DNA of 14,082 bases from Planctomycetota bacterium (GTDB lineage: Bacteria > Planctomycetota > Phycisphaerae > Sedimentisphaerales > Anaerobacaceae). Shown piece by piece: positions 1 through 6,797 of this stretch (its first letter is position 1; each line of letters starts with the position of its first letter). A program made the position numbers and the translations under genes. The stretch spans positions 11,213 through 25,294 of the forward strand of contig JAFNGF010000212.1 in NCBI GenBank assembly GCA_017885385.1. The letters run 5' to 3'. The notes beneath the pieces were generated by a model, which ran no database searches, was not told the origin of the DNA, and worked only from the letters and a program-made list of their open reading frames with translations.

Positions 1-575
1 TCCTGGGCGTCTTTTAGGTGGCACTGGATGCGGATATCATCTACGCCGCCCTGTTCAAACAGACACCTGACTATTTTCAACTGCTTGCCCCCAATCTCGA
101 TAATCCGGCCCGCCTTCAGCTTGAGTCTATCTGCGATGATATATCCGACGTAGGCCGTACCTTGTGGAATCGGCTCGACCATCGGCGACTTTTTTGCTCC
201 AGGCGGACAGACCTCTGCAGCCAACCCGGTCAGAACCAATTCCAATCCTTGCCATGATATTTTTCGCTGCAAAGTGCCCAGCAGGTGATTGTAGGAAAAC
301 GCCGAAGGCGTGGCGAGCTTTTCCAGGTAGTCCTCCGGCATGGTTTTGTCAGTCAGCCCAGTGAGCAGGAACTCGCCTCTATCCGTACCTTCCGGCACGA
401 TGTGCAGGTTGTAACCCATCTGCAGCATCAGGCGAGCAGTTTCTCGCTGCGAGGCTGCCGCTGCGGTAAAGAATGATATAAACAAGGCCACCGCTGCGGT
501 GACGGCTAACACACTGAGCAGGAAATTAGTCTTTCGATGCAGAATTTCTCGCAAGATAAGGCCCGGCGTGGTCAT
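1..575 (-). CDS. ABC transporter permease, MacB/FtsX type (partial, C-terminus beyond window)
   Basis: The minus-strand frame is open without a stop from an ATG at 573-575 to the window edge, giving 191 codons of an incomplete protein. It begins MTTPGLILREILHRKTNFLL, then has one long hydrophobic segment (about residues 18-41). An extracytoplasmic region follows, containing MLQMGYNLHIVPEGTDRGEF and a later MPEDYLEKLA. A short cytoplasmic N-terminus, one membrane helix and then a periplasmic domain is the layout of MacB-like permeases. The FtsX-type C-terminal helices would lie beyond position 1. The start codon overlaps the stop of the upstream gene as ATGA (572-575), so translation is probably coupled and the two products may work together. 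The family is an assignment from residue pattern; the substrate is unknown. A partner ATPase gene is expected just outside the window but is not visible. Confidence 0.8.
   Translation of the reverse strand, partial: MTTPGLILREILHRKTNFLLSVLAVTAAVALFISFFTAAAASQRETARLMLQMGYNLHIVPEGTDRGEFLLTGLTDKTMPEDYLEKLATPSAFSYNHLLGTLQRKISWQGLELVLTGLAAEVCPPGAKKSPMVEPIPQGTAYVGYIIADRLKLKAGRIIEIGGKQLKIVRCLFEQGGVDDIRIQCHLKDAQ
572..575 (-). promoter_or_regulatory. ATGA stop/start overlap (translational coupling)
   Basis: On the minus strand the four bases read ATGA: the TGA (572-574) ends the membrane-anchored protein and the ATG (573-575) starts the ABC permease. Only a weak GAGAAAGA-like ribosome site precedes the permease, which fits re-initiation by ribosomes finishing the upstream gene. 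Confidence 0.7.
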
Positions 576-1843
576 AGGTTCTTTCTCGCTCGAAACACGA
601 TGAACAGGCCGATGGCTATGATTAGAGCTGCCAAGCTGGCGACCAGGGCTACGCCCCAGGAGGGATGTTGTTTAGCCGGCACACCTGTGGTGGCGGGTCC
701 AGATTTTTCTTGAGCCGGCTGTAAGCCTGGGTGAGCGGCATCCTCAATCGCAGCCTGGGGATGGCCAGCGCCATCGCTACCCTCCGGCTGTGATTCCACA
801 ACCAATTCCTGGTAGCCAAGCGGGACGTCGGGATACGAAGAAGATCCTCTTCCTACTATCCAGCTAATCTCGGTCTTTATCATCGGACTTTCAGGATCGA
901 ATCCCAGGCTTTCCGCTGCCACGGAAAGCAAGTTTTCGTCCCATCTGGCAGGCAGCATTGTGCCCTGCAGCCATCTGTGGTCGAAACCACATTCGCAGTC
1001 CTCGCCGATCACGAACAGAACCGCAGTTAGATTGTCTTGCGTTATTTGCTCGCCTTTGAAGATTGGCCCGATCCATCGGCCTCTCCCATAGAGCACCGCT
1101 GCGTGCGGCTGGTCAAGCTTGTCCTTATCCAGACCCAGGCTCCACAACAAGACATTCTCCTGCGAAAGCGATGCTTGACTCACTTCGATCAGCACGGGCG
1201 GATGAGCGATGGGCTTGGGCAAGTATTCCATTTGCCCGGCTACCTGCTTAATGGCCCCACGGGCAGCTTCTTTTGCCTTTTTGTTTTGCTCCCCGTCTGC
1301 TGATTCAATCAGAAGCACAACGCCGTATGCCTTGGCGACCTGCTGGAGAATCTCATTGCGCTTTGGTGAGGATAAAATATCGTCAATTGCCGACCTGAGC
1401 GCTTGCTCGAAGTCTCTCGCGGCGGAGCCAGGTTTTGTCAGGGGCACGGCAAGTGTCTGCCCATCGGGCGAGACAAGAACCGCAGAAGGGAAAGTCTGTA
1501 TCTGCCCCGTGGCCAGCGCAGCTCGTGGCTTAGCCACTAGCTGCAATGAATCGAGATATTTTATCGCCGGATGGTCCTTCTGTTGATTTACATCAATAAT
1601 CTCAACTTCTATATTGCTCTCCAGCAGCGCAGCGTACGATATTTGCTCAAAGCTCGAGGTGATTTCAGCAGGCGTATTTTTGTCGACATAGCCGTACAAA
1701 CGATACCGCTCGATGCCCAGGTCGACGAAGCCGACCTCGCGGACGTTGTATCTGCACGCAAAGACCGGATGAGCCTGGACACAGCACCAGATACAGGTCA
1801 TCAGCACCATGATTCTCGGCAATTTGCAACTGTCAATTTTCAT
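572..1843 (-). CDS. Secreted protein with CRYNVRE motif and C-terminal membrane anchor, function unknown
   Basis: Encodes 423 residues from the ATG at 1841-1843. The open frame runs back to an ATG at 1918, but that extension lies inside the pseudopilin gene and hides a good signal peptide (about residues 1-29, ending HPVFA before C30). The chosen start has only a weak purine-rich ribosome site. The mature protein opens with CRYNVREVGFVDL. Around residues 85-125 a stretch containing FPSAVLVSPDG resembles a thioredoxin-like fold, but without a CxxC pair there. A CECGF cluster sits near 283-287. Residues 351-395 form a Pro/Ala/Gly-rich linker, and 396-423 form one membrane helix ending in RARKNL. 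Most of the protein should therefore lie outside the membrane on a single anchor. The gene follows the pseudopilin by 25 bp and overlaps the ABC permease by 4 bp, suggesting an accessory or substrate-sensing partner of the transporter. I do not recognise a named family. Confidence 0.75.
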   Translation of the reverse strand: MKIDSCKLPRIMVLMTCIWCCVQAHPVFACRYNVREVGFVDLGIERYRLYGYVDKNTPAEITSSFEQISYAALLESNIEVEIIDVNQQKDHPAIKYLDSLQLVAKPRAALATGQIQTFPSAVLVSPDGQTLAVPLTKPGSAARDFEQALRSAIDDILSSPKRNEILQQVAKAYGVVLLIESADGEQNKKAKEAARGAIKQVAGQMEYLPKPIAHPPVLIEVSQASLSQENVLLWSLGLDKDKLDQPHAAVLYGRGRWIGPIFKGEQITQDNLTAVLFVIGEDCECGFDHRWLQGTMLPARWDENLLSVAAESLGFDPESPMIKTEISWIVGRGSSSYPDVPLGYQELVVESQPEGSDGAGHPQAAIEDAAHPGLQPAQEKSGPATTGVPAKQHPSWGVALVASLAALIIAIGLFIVFRARKNL

Positions 1844-1868
1844 TTGGAATTCCGAATTTCTTTCTTGC

Positions 1869-2621
1869 TCAGCGGTAGCTGTCTCTGGGGCTTTTGTAGA
1901 CTCGGCCGACATGGCCATCGAGGAAGTTTACATTGACGCCACCTTCCGTCTGGCCTGACTTGCGGCCATGCGGGAAAATCCCCTGCTTTCGGAAAAAATC
2001 ACATACCACCCAAATTTCCGCCGGTGCCGCTTTAATGCACTGATTAAATCGCTGGTTTTGACCGTCAACATTGCCTGTTTTGCCCAGCCAATCAGGATGG
2101 GCTTCTATCCCCTGCAAAGTTAGCTGGCGCGGTAGGAAGTAAGGAGTATCGCGCCACGTCCCTCCATTCGGCCCCGGTTTGTTTGCCCGGAAGCTCCAGT
2201 ATAGGTATGTGACGTTACCTATCTGGCGGTTTTCAGGAGTGTCGATTACCGAGTCCACGCCCCCGATAGGCACGCCCCCATTTGGATCATTCGCACACTG
2301 CTCCATGAAGTTAGCCTGTGGGCAATAAAAGGCTTCCATCAGAGCTTCATCATTGTATGCGTTAAGCCTTTGCAGTAAGCCAGGATGCGGATTATGCTCG
2401 GTCGGCTCCAGCGGATACCACTGCCTGCTGTCATCGTTGGCGTACATAATCAGCGCTAAGTTTATCTGCCTCAGGTTGCTCAGACAAGTCGTCTCATTAG
2501 CTCTAAACCGCACCTTGTGCAAAACCGGTATGAGTATTCCCATCAACAGGCTGATAATGGCAATAACCACTAATAGCTCGATTAGGGTAAAGCCCACTTT
2601 CGACCGATTTTGATTTTGCAT
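1869..2621 (-). CDS. Type II pseudopilin-like protein with H-X9-DG-like C-terminus
   Basis: Encodes 250 residues from the ATG at 2619-2621. The N-terminus MQNQNRSKVGFTLIELLVVI is a prepilin leader: cleavage is expected after G10, F11 would be methylated, E15 is the conserved glutamate, and the hydrophobic helix spans about 12-33. The C-terminus has GGVNVNFLDGHVGRVY (D235, G236), the end of the H-X9-DG motif seen in the large planctomycete and verrucomicrobial pseudopilin families; here the upstream His is further away than nine residues. The frame is open to 2762, but only the 2621 start puts the leader at the N-terminus. A GGGAGGA ribosome site lies about 16 nt upstream, which is long. Such proteins are processed by a prepilin peptidase and are numerous in these genomes; the specific role is unknown. 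The upstream methyltransferase frame overlaps this gene by 119 bp. Confidence 0.9.
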   Translation of the reverse strand: MQNQNRSKVGFTLIELLVVIAIISLLMGILIPVLHKVRFRANETTCLSNLRQINLALIMYANDDSRQWYPLEPTEHNPHPGLLQRLNAYNDEALMEAFYCPQANFMEQCANDPNGGVPIGGVDSVIDTPENRQIGNVTYLYWSFRANKPGPNGGTWRDTPYFLPRQLTLQGIEAHPDWLGKTGNVDGQNQRFNQCIKAAPAEIWVVCDFFRKQGIFPHGRKSGQTEGGVNVNFLDGHVGRVYKSPRDSYR

Positions 2622-3402
2622 TCGATTTATTATCTTGTCCTCCCTCTTTTCTACACACGTTTGCTTCGGGTTTACTAAATTCGACCCAAATCCCATAATT
2701 GACATTTTCACTGCCCGGCGGTTTCGGTATATCAATGCGGTAGTCTTTGATTCCCAGCTCATTCATTATGTTGTACAGCTCATCAGCTTTTTTTCCCACA
2801 TCATATCTCATTTTTTTACCCTGTTTTGCACGTATCTTTTTTGCCGTTTCGACAGGCAGATTTCTCGAGAAGCCCCGTCCAATGTAAGCTACCGCGCCTG
2901 GTTTGAGCACGCGATATATCTCGCTGAACGCTCGCACCTTATCTTCCCAGAAGTGGTAGGAACCCCTGGAAACGATTATATCCGCATAATTATCGCGAAA
3001 AGGAAGAGAATGGGCATCGGCGAACATAGCACTCACCCGGTGCCCAAAACCGCATTCTTCCGCTTGCCTATAGAAATGTGGGAAGAAATGCGGATTGATG
3101 TCGGCATTGATCCAATGAAGTTGTGTGTGCTTACACAATTCGACAATGAGCGTGCCTGGACCGCCTCCTAAGTCAATTCCGATACCATCTTTTTTGCTCA
3201 GGTCGAAATCTGAAACAATCTGCTCAGCCAAAGGGGCATATACGGGTGCCAGTGTCTTACTGCTGGTTCTTATCGTACCAAAAGCATTTTGGTCGGTATA
3301 TTTTTCGTCCGAACGTAACAACAAAGCTTTATCGTTCAAGCAGCCTGCTCCGCAGAAGACTAACATCAGGATAGGTAAATGAAATCGCTTTAATATTTTC
3401 AT
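2503..3402 (-). CDS. Class I SAM-dependent methyltransferase with lipoprotein-type signal peptide
   Basis: The start is taken as the ATG at 3400-3402, 12 nt after a GGAG; the GTG at 3418-3420 is itself part of that ribosome site. This gives 299 residues. The N-terminus MKILKRFHLPILMLVFCGAG followed by Cys is a lipoprotein-like signal (GAGC, an imperfect lipobox). Counting from the GTG, motif I is GIDLGGGPG (81-89), the acidic residue ending beta-2 is D107 in NADIN, motif II is ADAHSLPF (134-141), and RVLKPG (170-175) precedes beta-5. The SAM site looks complete, so this is probably an active fold, yet it carries an export signal; no other Met allows a signal-free version before residue 131. 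The domain should end near WVEFSKP (about 250). The remaining 55 or so residues overlap the pseudopilin gene out of frame and look like read-through after a one-base loss. Substrate unknown. Confidence 0.8.
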   Translation of the reverse strand: MKILKRFHLPILMLVFCGAGCLNDKALLLRSDEKYTDQNAFGTIRTSSKTLAPVYAPLAEQIVSDFDLSKKDGIGIDLGGGPGTLIVELCKHTQLHWINADINPHFFPHFYRQAEECGFGHRVSAMFADAHSLPFRDNYADIIVSRGSYHFWEDKVRAFSEIYRVLKPGAVAYIGRGFSRNLPVETAKKIRAKQGKKMRYDVGKKADELYNIMNELGIKDYRIDIPKPPGSENVNYGIWVEFSKPEANVCRKEGGQDNKSNAKSKSVESGLYPNRAISGYCHYQPVDGNTHTGFAQGAV

Positions 3403-3467
3403 AATTAAGTTAATCTCCACTCAAGACTTTAGCACCAGCTACATACTATGAGTTCCGCTCCTATATA

Positions 3468-3485
3468 AAAATAAGGTTACCTTTC
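3468..3485 (+). repeat. 18 bp direct repeat, copy 1
   Basis: Reads aaaataaggttacctttc, identical to 3640-3657, with a period of 172 bp. The copies bracket the palindromic element. Part of the repeat doubles as the element's left end. Confidence 0.85.
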
Positions 3486-3639
3486 ACAGTGGTAAATCAG
3501 CGTTTTTATGTCATTGCGAGGCCTTTAGGCCGAAGCAATCCTAACCTCTCGTAGTGCTGAGATTGCCGCGCTCGGTTCTGCCTCGCTCGCAATGACGAAA
3601 AATGGCCAAAATTCGACATGTTACCCTGTGAACGGTTAC
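3475..3639. mobile_element. MITE-like non-autonomous element with imperfect terminal inverted repeats
   Basis: The left end (3475-3495) reads ggttacctttcacagtggta plus a. Its reverse complement matches the right end (about 3620-3639, ttaccctgtgaacggttaca) at about 17 of 21 aligned positions with one gap. The sequence aaaataag lies directly outside both ends (3468-3475 and 3640-3647) and could be a target-site duplication, although the match continues for 18 bp. There is no transposase gene. Size, terminal inverted repeats, flanking duplication and an internal palindrome fit a MITE or REP-like element. The exact boundaries are uncertain. Confidence 0.5.
3510..3596. repeat. 87 bp palindromic repeat (gtcattgcgag ... 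ctcgcaatgac)
   Basis: Perfect 11 bp inverted ends, gtcattgcgag (3510-3520) and ctcgcaatgac (3586-3596), enclose nested inverted segments including gcctttaggc (3521-3530) and gcaatc/gattgc (3535-3540 and 3561-3566). Ends of the type TCATTGCGAG...CTCGCAATGA with an inner GAAGCAATC recur, as I recall, as intergenic palindromes in many bacterial genomes. No T-tract follows on either strand, so a classical terminator role is unlikely. Confidence 0.75.
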
Positions 3640-3657
3640 AAAATAAGGTTACCTTTC
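3640..3657 (+). repeat. 18 bp direct repeat, copy 2 (contains the beta-propeller stop codon)
   Basis: Identical to 3468-3485. On the minus strand the ggtaacc inside it supplies the TAA stop (3649-3651) of the upstream beta-propeller gene, so the repeat overlaps the last codons of that gene. Confidence 0.85.
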
Positions 3658-6600
3658 CGCTCCGATTTGTCCGGAGGCAAAGAATCTCTGACCGAAGCAC
3701 AGAATCTTTCCATCCTCAAGAGTGACTATCACTCGGCCATCGCGGTCGACGGCCAGGCCCCACGGAACCGGCGCAGCCGGCACAGGCTGTGACCATAGTA
3801 CCGAACCATCCTCAATATTTAGGGCGACGATTTGGCTCTTAGCGGCAACCAATACGGCATTACTGCAAACCGCCCAAGCGACGCTGTCTTTACAGTCATA
3901 GCTCCACAGCGGCTGGTCTTTTAGCCCCCGCCTTTCGGCGGGGGTACCCCGGCCAATGGCCAGGGCTAAAAGGGCGGGAAGTGACGCGCGGTCGATGTGA
4001 GCGAAACACATAATCTTGCCGCTATACTGGCTGCTCGTCCAAACAATGTCCCGGTCGCCCATCGACGTCAAAAAAACCTTATTAAAAACAGTATCATCGT
4101 AGACCTCATATTCTCGGTGGGCATAGAAAGGTTTGCCGCAGGCGACGACCTGATCTGCAAGCAGCGAAAGCTCCCAGCCGCGCGGACTGGATGATTCACA
4201 GCTTGCCAGCGGCGCCGGATCGTTCAGACACTTGCCATCACGGGCGTCATAGACGGCCGGCGAAATGGAGGTGCCGCTGGCTAGGTACAGTTTGCCGCCA
4301 TAAAGTAGCTGATGTCCCTGCACGCTCACGCCCGTGCGAGCCTGCCGGTCGAGATGCCCGGATGTATTGTTTTGCCATTTTATCTTGCCGGTTGCGGCAT
4401 CAAGGGCATACACATAAGTGCCATCGTAATTAACGATCCCCGCGGCCACGTATGCAGTCCCTTCGACTGTGCTCAGGGCAGTCCCATCATCGACCAGCAC
4501 TCCGCTCGCAGCCGGCCAGGTTGAAAGCAATTGGCCGTAGACGGGTATCAGACGCTCGGCGGGGGCTGCACGGAATCGCCAGAGAAGCCGGCCGGTCTTA
4601 GCCTCGAAGCAATAGACCCATCCGTCGCCGGAGCCGACCAGTGCCCGGCCTTTCCAGATGGTTGGAGGCAAACGGACTGACCCGCCGGTATAGGCTTTCC
4701 ATTGTTGCCGCCCCGTTGCCGCGTCCAGCGCTCTTACAATTCCATCAGGACCGCTGACAAATATGAGTCCGCCTGCTGCAACCGGCGCCGTAGGAACAGG
4801 AGCGGCTGTAGGGACAGTGCTCTCGGGCGTAAACCCCCAAAGGGGACTGGTTTTATCAGGAACACGTACGTTTGTGGCTGCGCTACCGATATTGTCCGCG
4901 CGAAACGTGGGCCAATCAGCCGGCGATTGAGGCAAATCTGCGACCTTGGTCAAATCATCGGCGTATTTTTCCAGGCGTTGCTCTTCGGTTGCCTGCGGAC
5001 TGAAGTCGAAGTCTCCTGCCGGTCCCAGGCAGGTGACGCCATATAGCGTCAGCTGGCAGTCGCACACAGACGGCCACCAATACAGCATACCGTTGGCGAT
5101 GGTCACGCCATCATGGCAGGGCGGACGCATCGCTGAAATCCACTGTGGGCGCCTGGATGCCAAATCCAGCCGCACCGAACCATCCTGGGCACGGAAAAAG
5201 ATGGCGTCGACAGAACCCGTCGGCCGAGTGCAGGCCCTACGAGCCTTATCTATTTCCGCCAGCACCTCGCCGGTAAGGGCGGCAAATTTTACGCTCGGGT
5301 GCTTGTCGATTTGGCCGCTGATGCCGTATAACCCGTCCTCGCGCAGGATGAGCTGGAAGTTGCTGTAGGAATTTTCCCACAAAATACCACCGTCTTCGGC
5401 TGACACAGCCAGAAGTTTGCCGATTGGCGGGCCGGCAAAATACAGGGCCTTATCACTACACTTTAGATAGCAGGTAGTCCGCCAGTTTGTGCGCCAGTCC
5501 TGACGATTCAAATATGTCCCCAGTGAGGTGAAAAGTTCCTGGGCGTTATCCGGAGTTTTTCGCCAGACAATGTTGCCTGTTTTTGCATCAAGACAGGCTA
5601 AATATTCTCCGAATCGGAATATGTAGATACGCCCGTTCTTCATACACATAGCCCGGCTGTCGATCGGCTCATCCTCGCGGTGGTGCCAGAGGATCTTTTT
5701 CGTTTGAGGGTCGATGGCGAGCACATTCCGGCCAAATCCCCAGGGCTGTTCGGGCTGATTGAAGCCTTCCGATATCGGGTCCCACGGCCAGCCGTGTTTA
5801 TCTCGGCCCCATTTCTTGGTTGGGTCTCTTTGCTCCTGCTCTCCGATAAGGGCGTAAAGCACGCCGTCCTCCAGGGCCATCCATTTCCAGAATGTTCCGC
5901 CGGCGATTTCTACGGGCGGGATAATCTCGTCTTTGAGCCGGCCGGTTGCGGTGTCGATGAGCTTGCACGACTTATCATCGCCGACATATAGAATTTGCGG
6001 CGTCGCAATCATTGTATTGCGGTGGATCATAACGCCCTCGGCCAGGTCACGCTTCCAGAGGATTGTGCCGTTGTAACCATCAAACGCCACGAGCTTATTT
6101 AAGAAGGGCTCTTCCCGTACTTTGAAAGCCACGTGGCCGAATGCCTTAAAGACTCTGCCCGCTGAAGCAACCGCCACCTGAGGCAGCGGCGCGTAGCGAG
6201 GCTCCGCTAAAAACTGCGTCAGATATGGTGCAACTATGACGCGGTCTTGCGACTGCGGATTATTATCCGGGCCATGATACGGGTGGCTCCAGTCATCTAT
6301 TCCTTCTGGAAAAGGTTTGGTCAAAACCTTGCGTCCGAGCAAAGCCTTTCCCTGTGGGCGCAGGACCCGAAGCGCCTCGGCCTGCGAAATCTCTGCCGGT
6401 GCCGTACCCCCAGCTACCAGGGCGTCGGCCAGATTGTCGGCTAAATGCAGCCTCGTCAAGTCGCCTTTCTCGATGAAGATTCGGGTTCCATAAAAACCTG
6501 CATCGTCGACTATCTGCCGGGCTTTTTCCACATCTTCGCCGCGCGGCAGCTGGATATAGATCAGCAGCTCAGTTTGTTTGACAAGCTCAAGTGCTATTTC

Positions 6601-6759
6601 ACACCGCTGGTCACCTAAGACCACACAAATCCCGCGTGTGGCGCCAATCCGGTCAAGGATTTGCTCGGCGCGCTCCGCCGCAAAGGTAAATCCGCCACAG
6701 GCGGAGCCGAGTAGGATGCAAGCCACAGTAATCGAGAAGGTAACTCTGGTCGTTGTCAT
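3649..6759 (-). CDS. Secreted PQQ-type beta-propeller protein with N-terminal degenerate methyltransferase-like domain
   Basis: Encodes 1036 residues from the ATG at 6757-6759, preceded by AAGGGG at 6 nt; a TTG at 6774 is open but overlaps that ribosome site. The signal peptide covers about residues 1-27 (hydrophobic core ITVACILLG, likely cleavage after FTFA). Residues about 28-150 resemble a class I methyltransferase fold whose glycine motif I is lost (VVLGDQ) while the late RVLRPQGKALL strand is kept; this domain is probably non-catalytic. The rest is a beta-propeller with many PQQ-like blades, for example AFDGYNGTILW, AIDPQTKKILW, CLDAKTGNIVW, ALDAATGRQQW, CFEAKTGRLLW and ALDAATGKIKW. Such repeats bind PQQ or act as plain scaffolds; cofactor use cannot be told here. 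A 53 bp hairpin element encodes about residues 930-947 in frame. A promoter lies just upstream. Confidence 0.85.
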   Translation of the reverse strand: MTTTRVTFSITVACILLGSACGGFTFAAERAEQILDRIGATRGICVVLGDQRCEIALELVKQTELLIYIQLPRGEDVEKARQIVDDAGFYGTRIFIEKGDLTRLHLADNLADALVAGGTAPAEISQAEALRVLRPQGKALLGRKVLTKPFPEGIDDWSHPYHGPDNNPQSQDRVIVAPYLTQFLAEPRYAPLPQVAVASAGRVFKAFGHVAFKVREEPFLNKLVAFDGYNGTILWKRDLAEGVMIHRNTMIATPQILYVGDDKSCKLIDTATGRLKDEIIPPVEIAGGTFWKWMALEDGVLYALIGEQEQRDPTKKWGRDKHGWPWDPISEGFNQPEQPWGFGRNVLAIDPQTKKILWHHREDEPIDSRAMCMKNGRIYIFRFGEYLACLDAKTGNIVWRKTPDNAQELFTSLGTYLNRQDWRTNWRTTCYLKCSDKALYFAGPPIGKLLAVSAEDGGILWENSYSNFQLILREDGLYGISGQIDKHPSVKFAALTGEVLAEIDKARRACTRPTGSVDAIFFRAQDGSVRLDLASRRPQWISAMRPPCHDGVTIANGMLYWWPSVCDCQLTLYGVTCLGPAGDFDFSPQATEEQRLEKYADDLTKVADLPQSPADWPTFRADNIGSAATNVRVPDKTSPLWGFTPESTVPTAAPVPTAPVAAGGLIFVSGPDGIVRALDAATGRQQWKAYTGGSVRLPPTIWKGRALVGSGDGWVYCFEAKTGRLLWRFRAAPAERLIPVYGQLLSTWPAASGVLVDDGTALSTVEGTAYVAAGIVNYDGTYVYALDAATGKIKWQNNTSGHLDRQARTGVSVQGHQLLYGGKLYLASGTSISPAVYDARDGKCLNDPAPLASCESSSPRGWELSLLADQVVACGKPFYAHREYEVYDDTVFNKVFLTSMGDRDIVWTSSQYSGKIMCFAHIDRASLPALLALAIGRGTPAERRGLKDQPLWSYDCKDSVAWAVCSNAVLVAAKSQIVALNIEDGSVLWSQPVPAAPVPWGLAVDRDGRVIVTLEDGKILCFGQRFFASGQIGAER
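3919..3971. repeat. 53 bp double-hairpin repeat inserted in frame in the beta-propeller gene
   Basis: The ends are ttttagccc (3919-3927) and gggctaaaa (3963-3971). Inside are a perfect 8 bp hairpin cccccgcc-tttc-ggcggggg (3925-3944), the palindrome ggggtacccc (3941-3950) and a small hairpin ggcca-a-tggcc (3951-3961). On the coding strand it reads LLALAIGRGTPAERRGLK, which breaks the blade pattern of the host protein between ASLPA and DQPLWSYD. The arm ttagcccccgc recurs at 10979-10989. Confidence 0.8.
6691..6705. repeat. Short perfect hairpin in the signal-peptide codons
   Basis: tccgcc-aca-ggcgga forms a 6 bp stem with a 3 nt loop. It encodes S19-A-C-G-G23 near the end of the signal peptide of the beta-propeller protein. 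The type tccgcc...ggcgga resembles short dispersed hairpins, but this is a single small copy. Confidence 0.45.
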
Positions 6760-6797
6760 TTTTGTCCCCTTCAAGGATTGTATATTAAGCTCGCCAA

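Larger units (their letters stand above)
3403..3648. other. Intergenic region filled by a palindromic repeat element
   Basis: This 246 bp gap between the beta-propeller gene and the methyltransferase gene has no credible ORF of its own. It holds the MITE-like element and its inner palindrome, described separately, and an AT-rich stretch (about 3461-3474, TATATAG on the minus strand) that could contribute a -10 box for the methyltransferase gene. No convincing -35 box and no hairpin followed by a T-tract terminator were seen. Confidence 0.6.

Noticed and set aside
18..476. Three short plus-strand frames near the left edge
   Set aside because: They are antisense to the partial ABC permease, which has a coherent membrane helix and MacB-like pattern on the minus strand.
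1844..1918. 25-residue N-terminal extension of the CRYNVRE protein
   Set aside because: It lies mostly inside the pseudopilin gene, has no better ribosome site and would place hydrophilic residues before the signal peptide.
2622..2762. 47-residue N-terminal extension of the pseudopilin
   Set aside because: It overlaps the methyltransferase 3' end and would move the prepilin leader away from the N-terminus.
2635..3171. Plus-strand frame of 178 codons
   Set aside because: Antisense to the methyltransferase gene, whose SAM motifs show that the minus strand is the coding one.
3510..3596. Rho-independent terminator after the beta-propeller gene
   Set aside because: The inverted ends are strong, but the loop is long and nested and no T-tract follows on the minus strand; a dispersed palindromic repeat fits better.
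3468..3657. Two-unit CRISPR array
   Set aside because: There are only two 18 bp copies, with a palindromic 154 bp interval, no further repeats and no cas genes.
5016..5034. Inverted repeat cctgcc...ggcagg in the beta-propeller gene
   Set aside because: A 6 bp stem with a 7 nt loop in GC-rich coding DNA is expected by chance, and it lacks the sequence form of the other hairpins.
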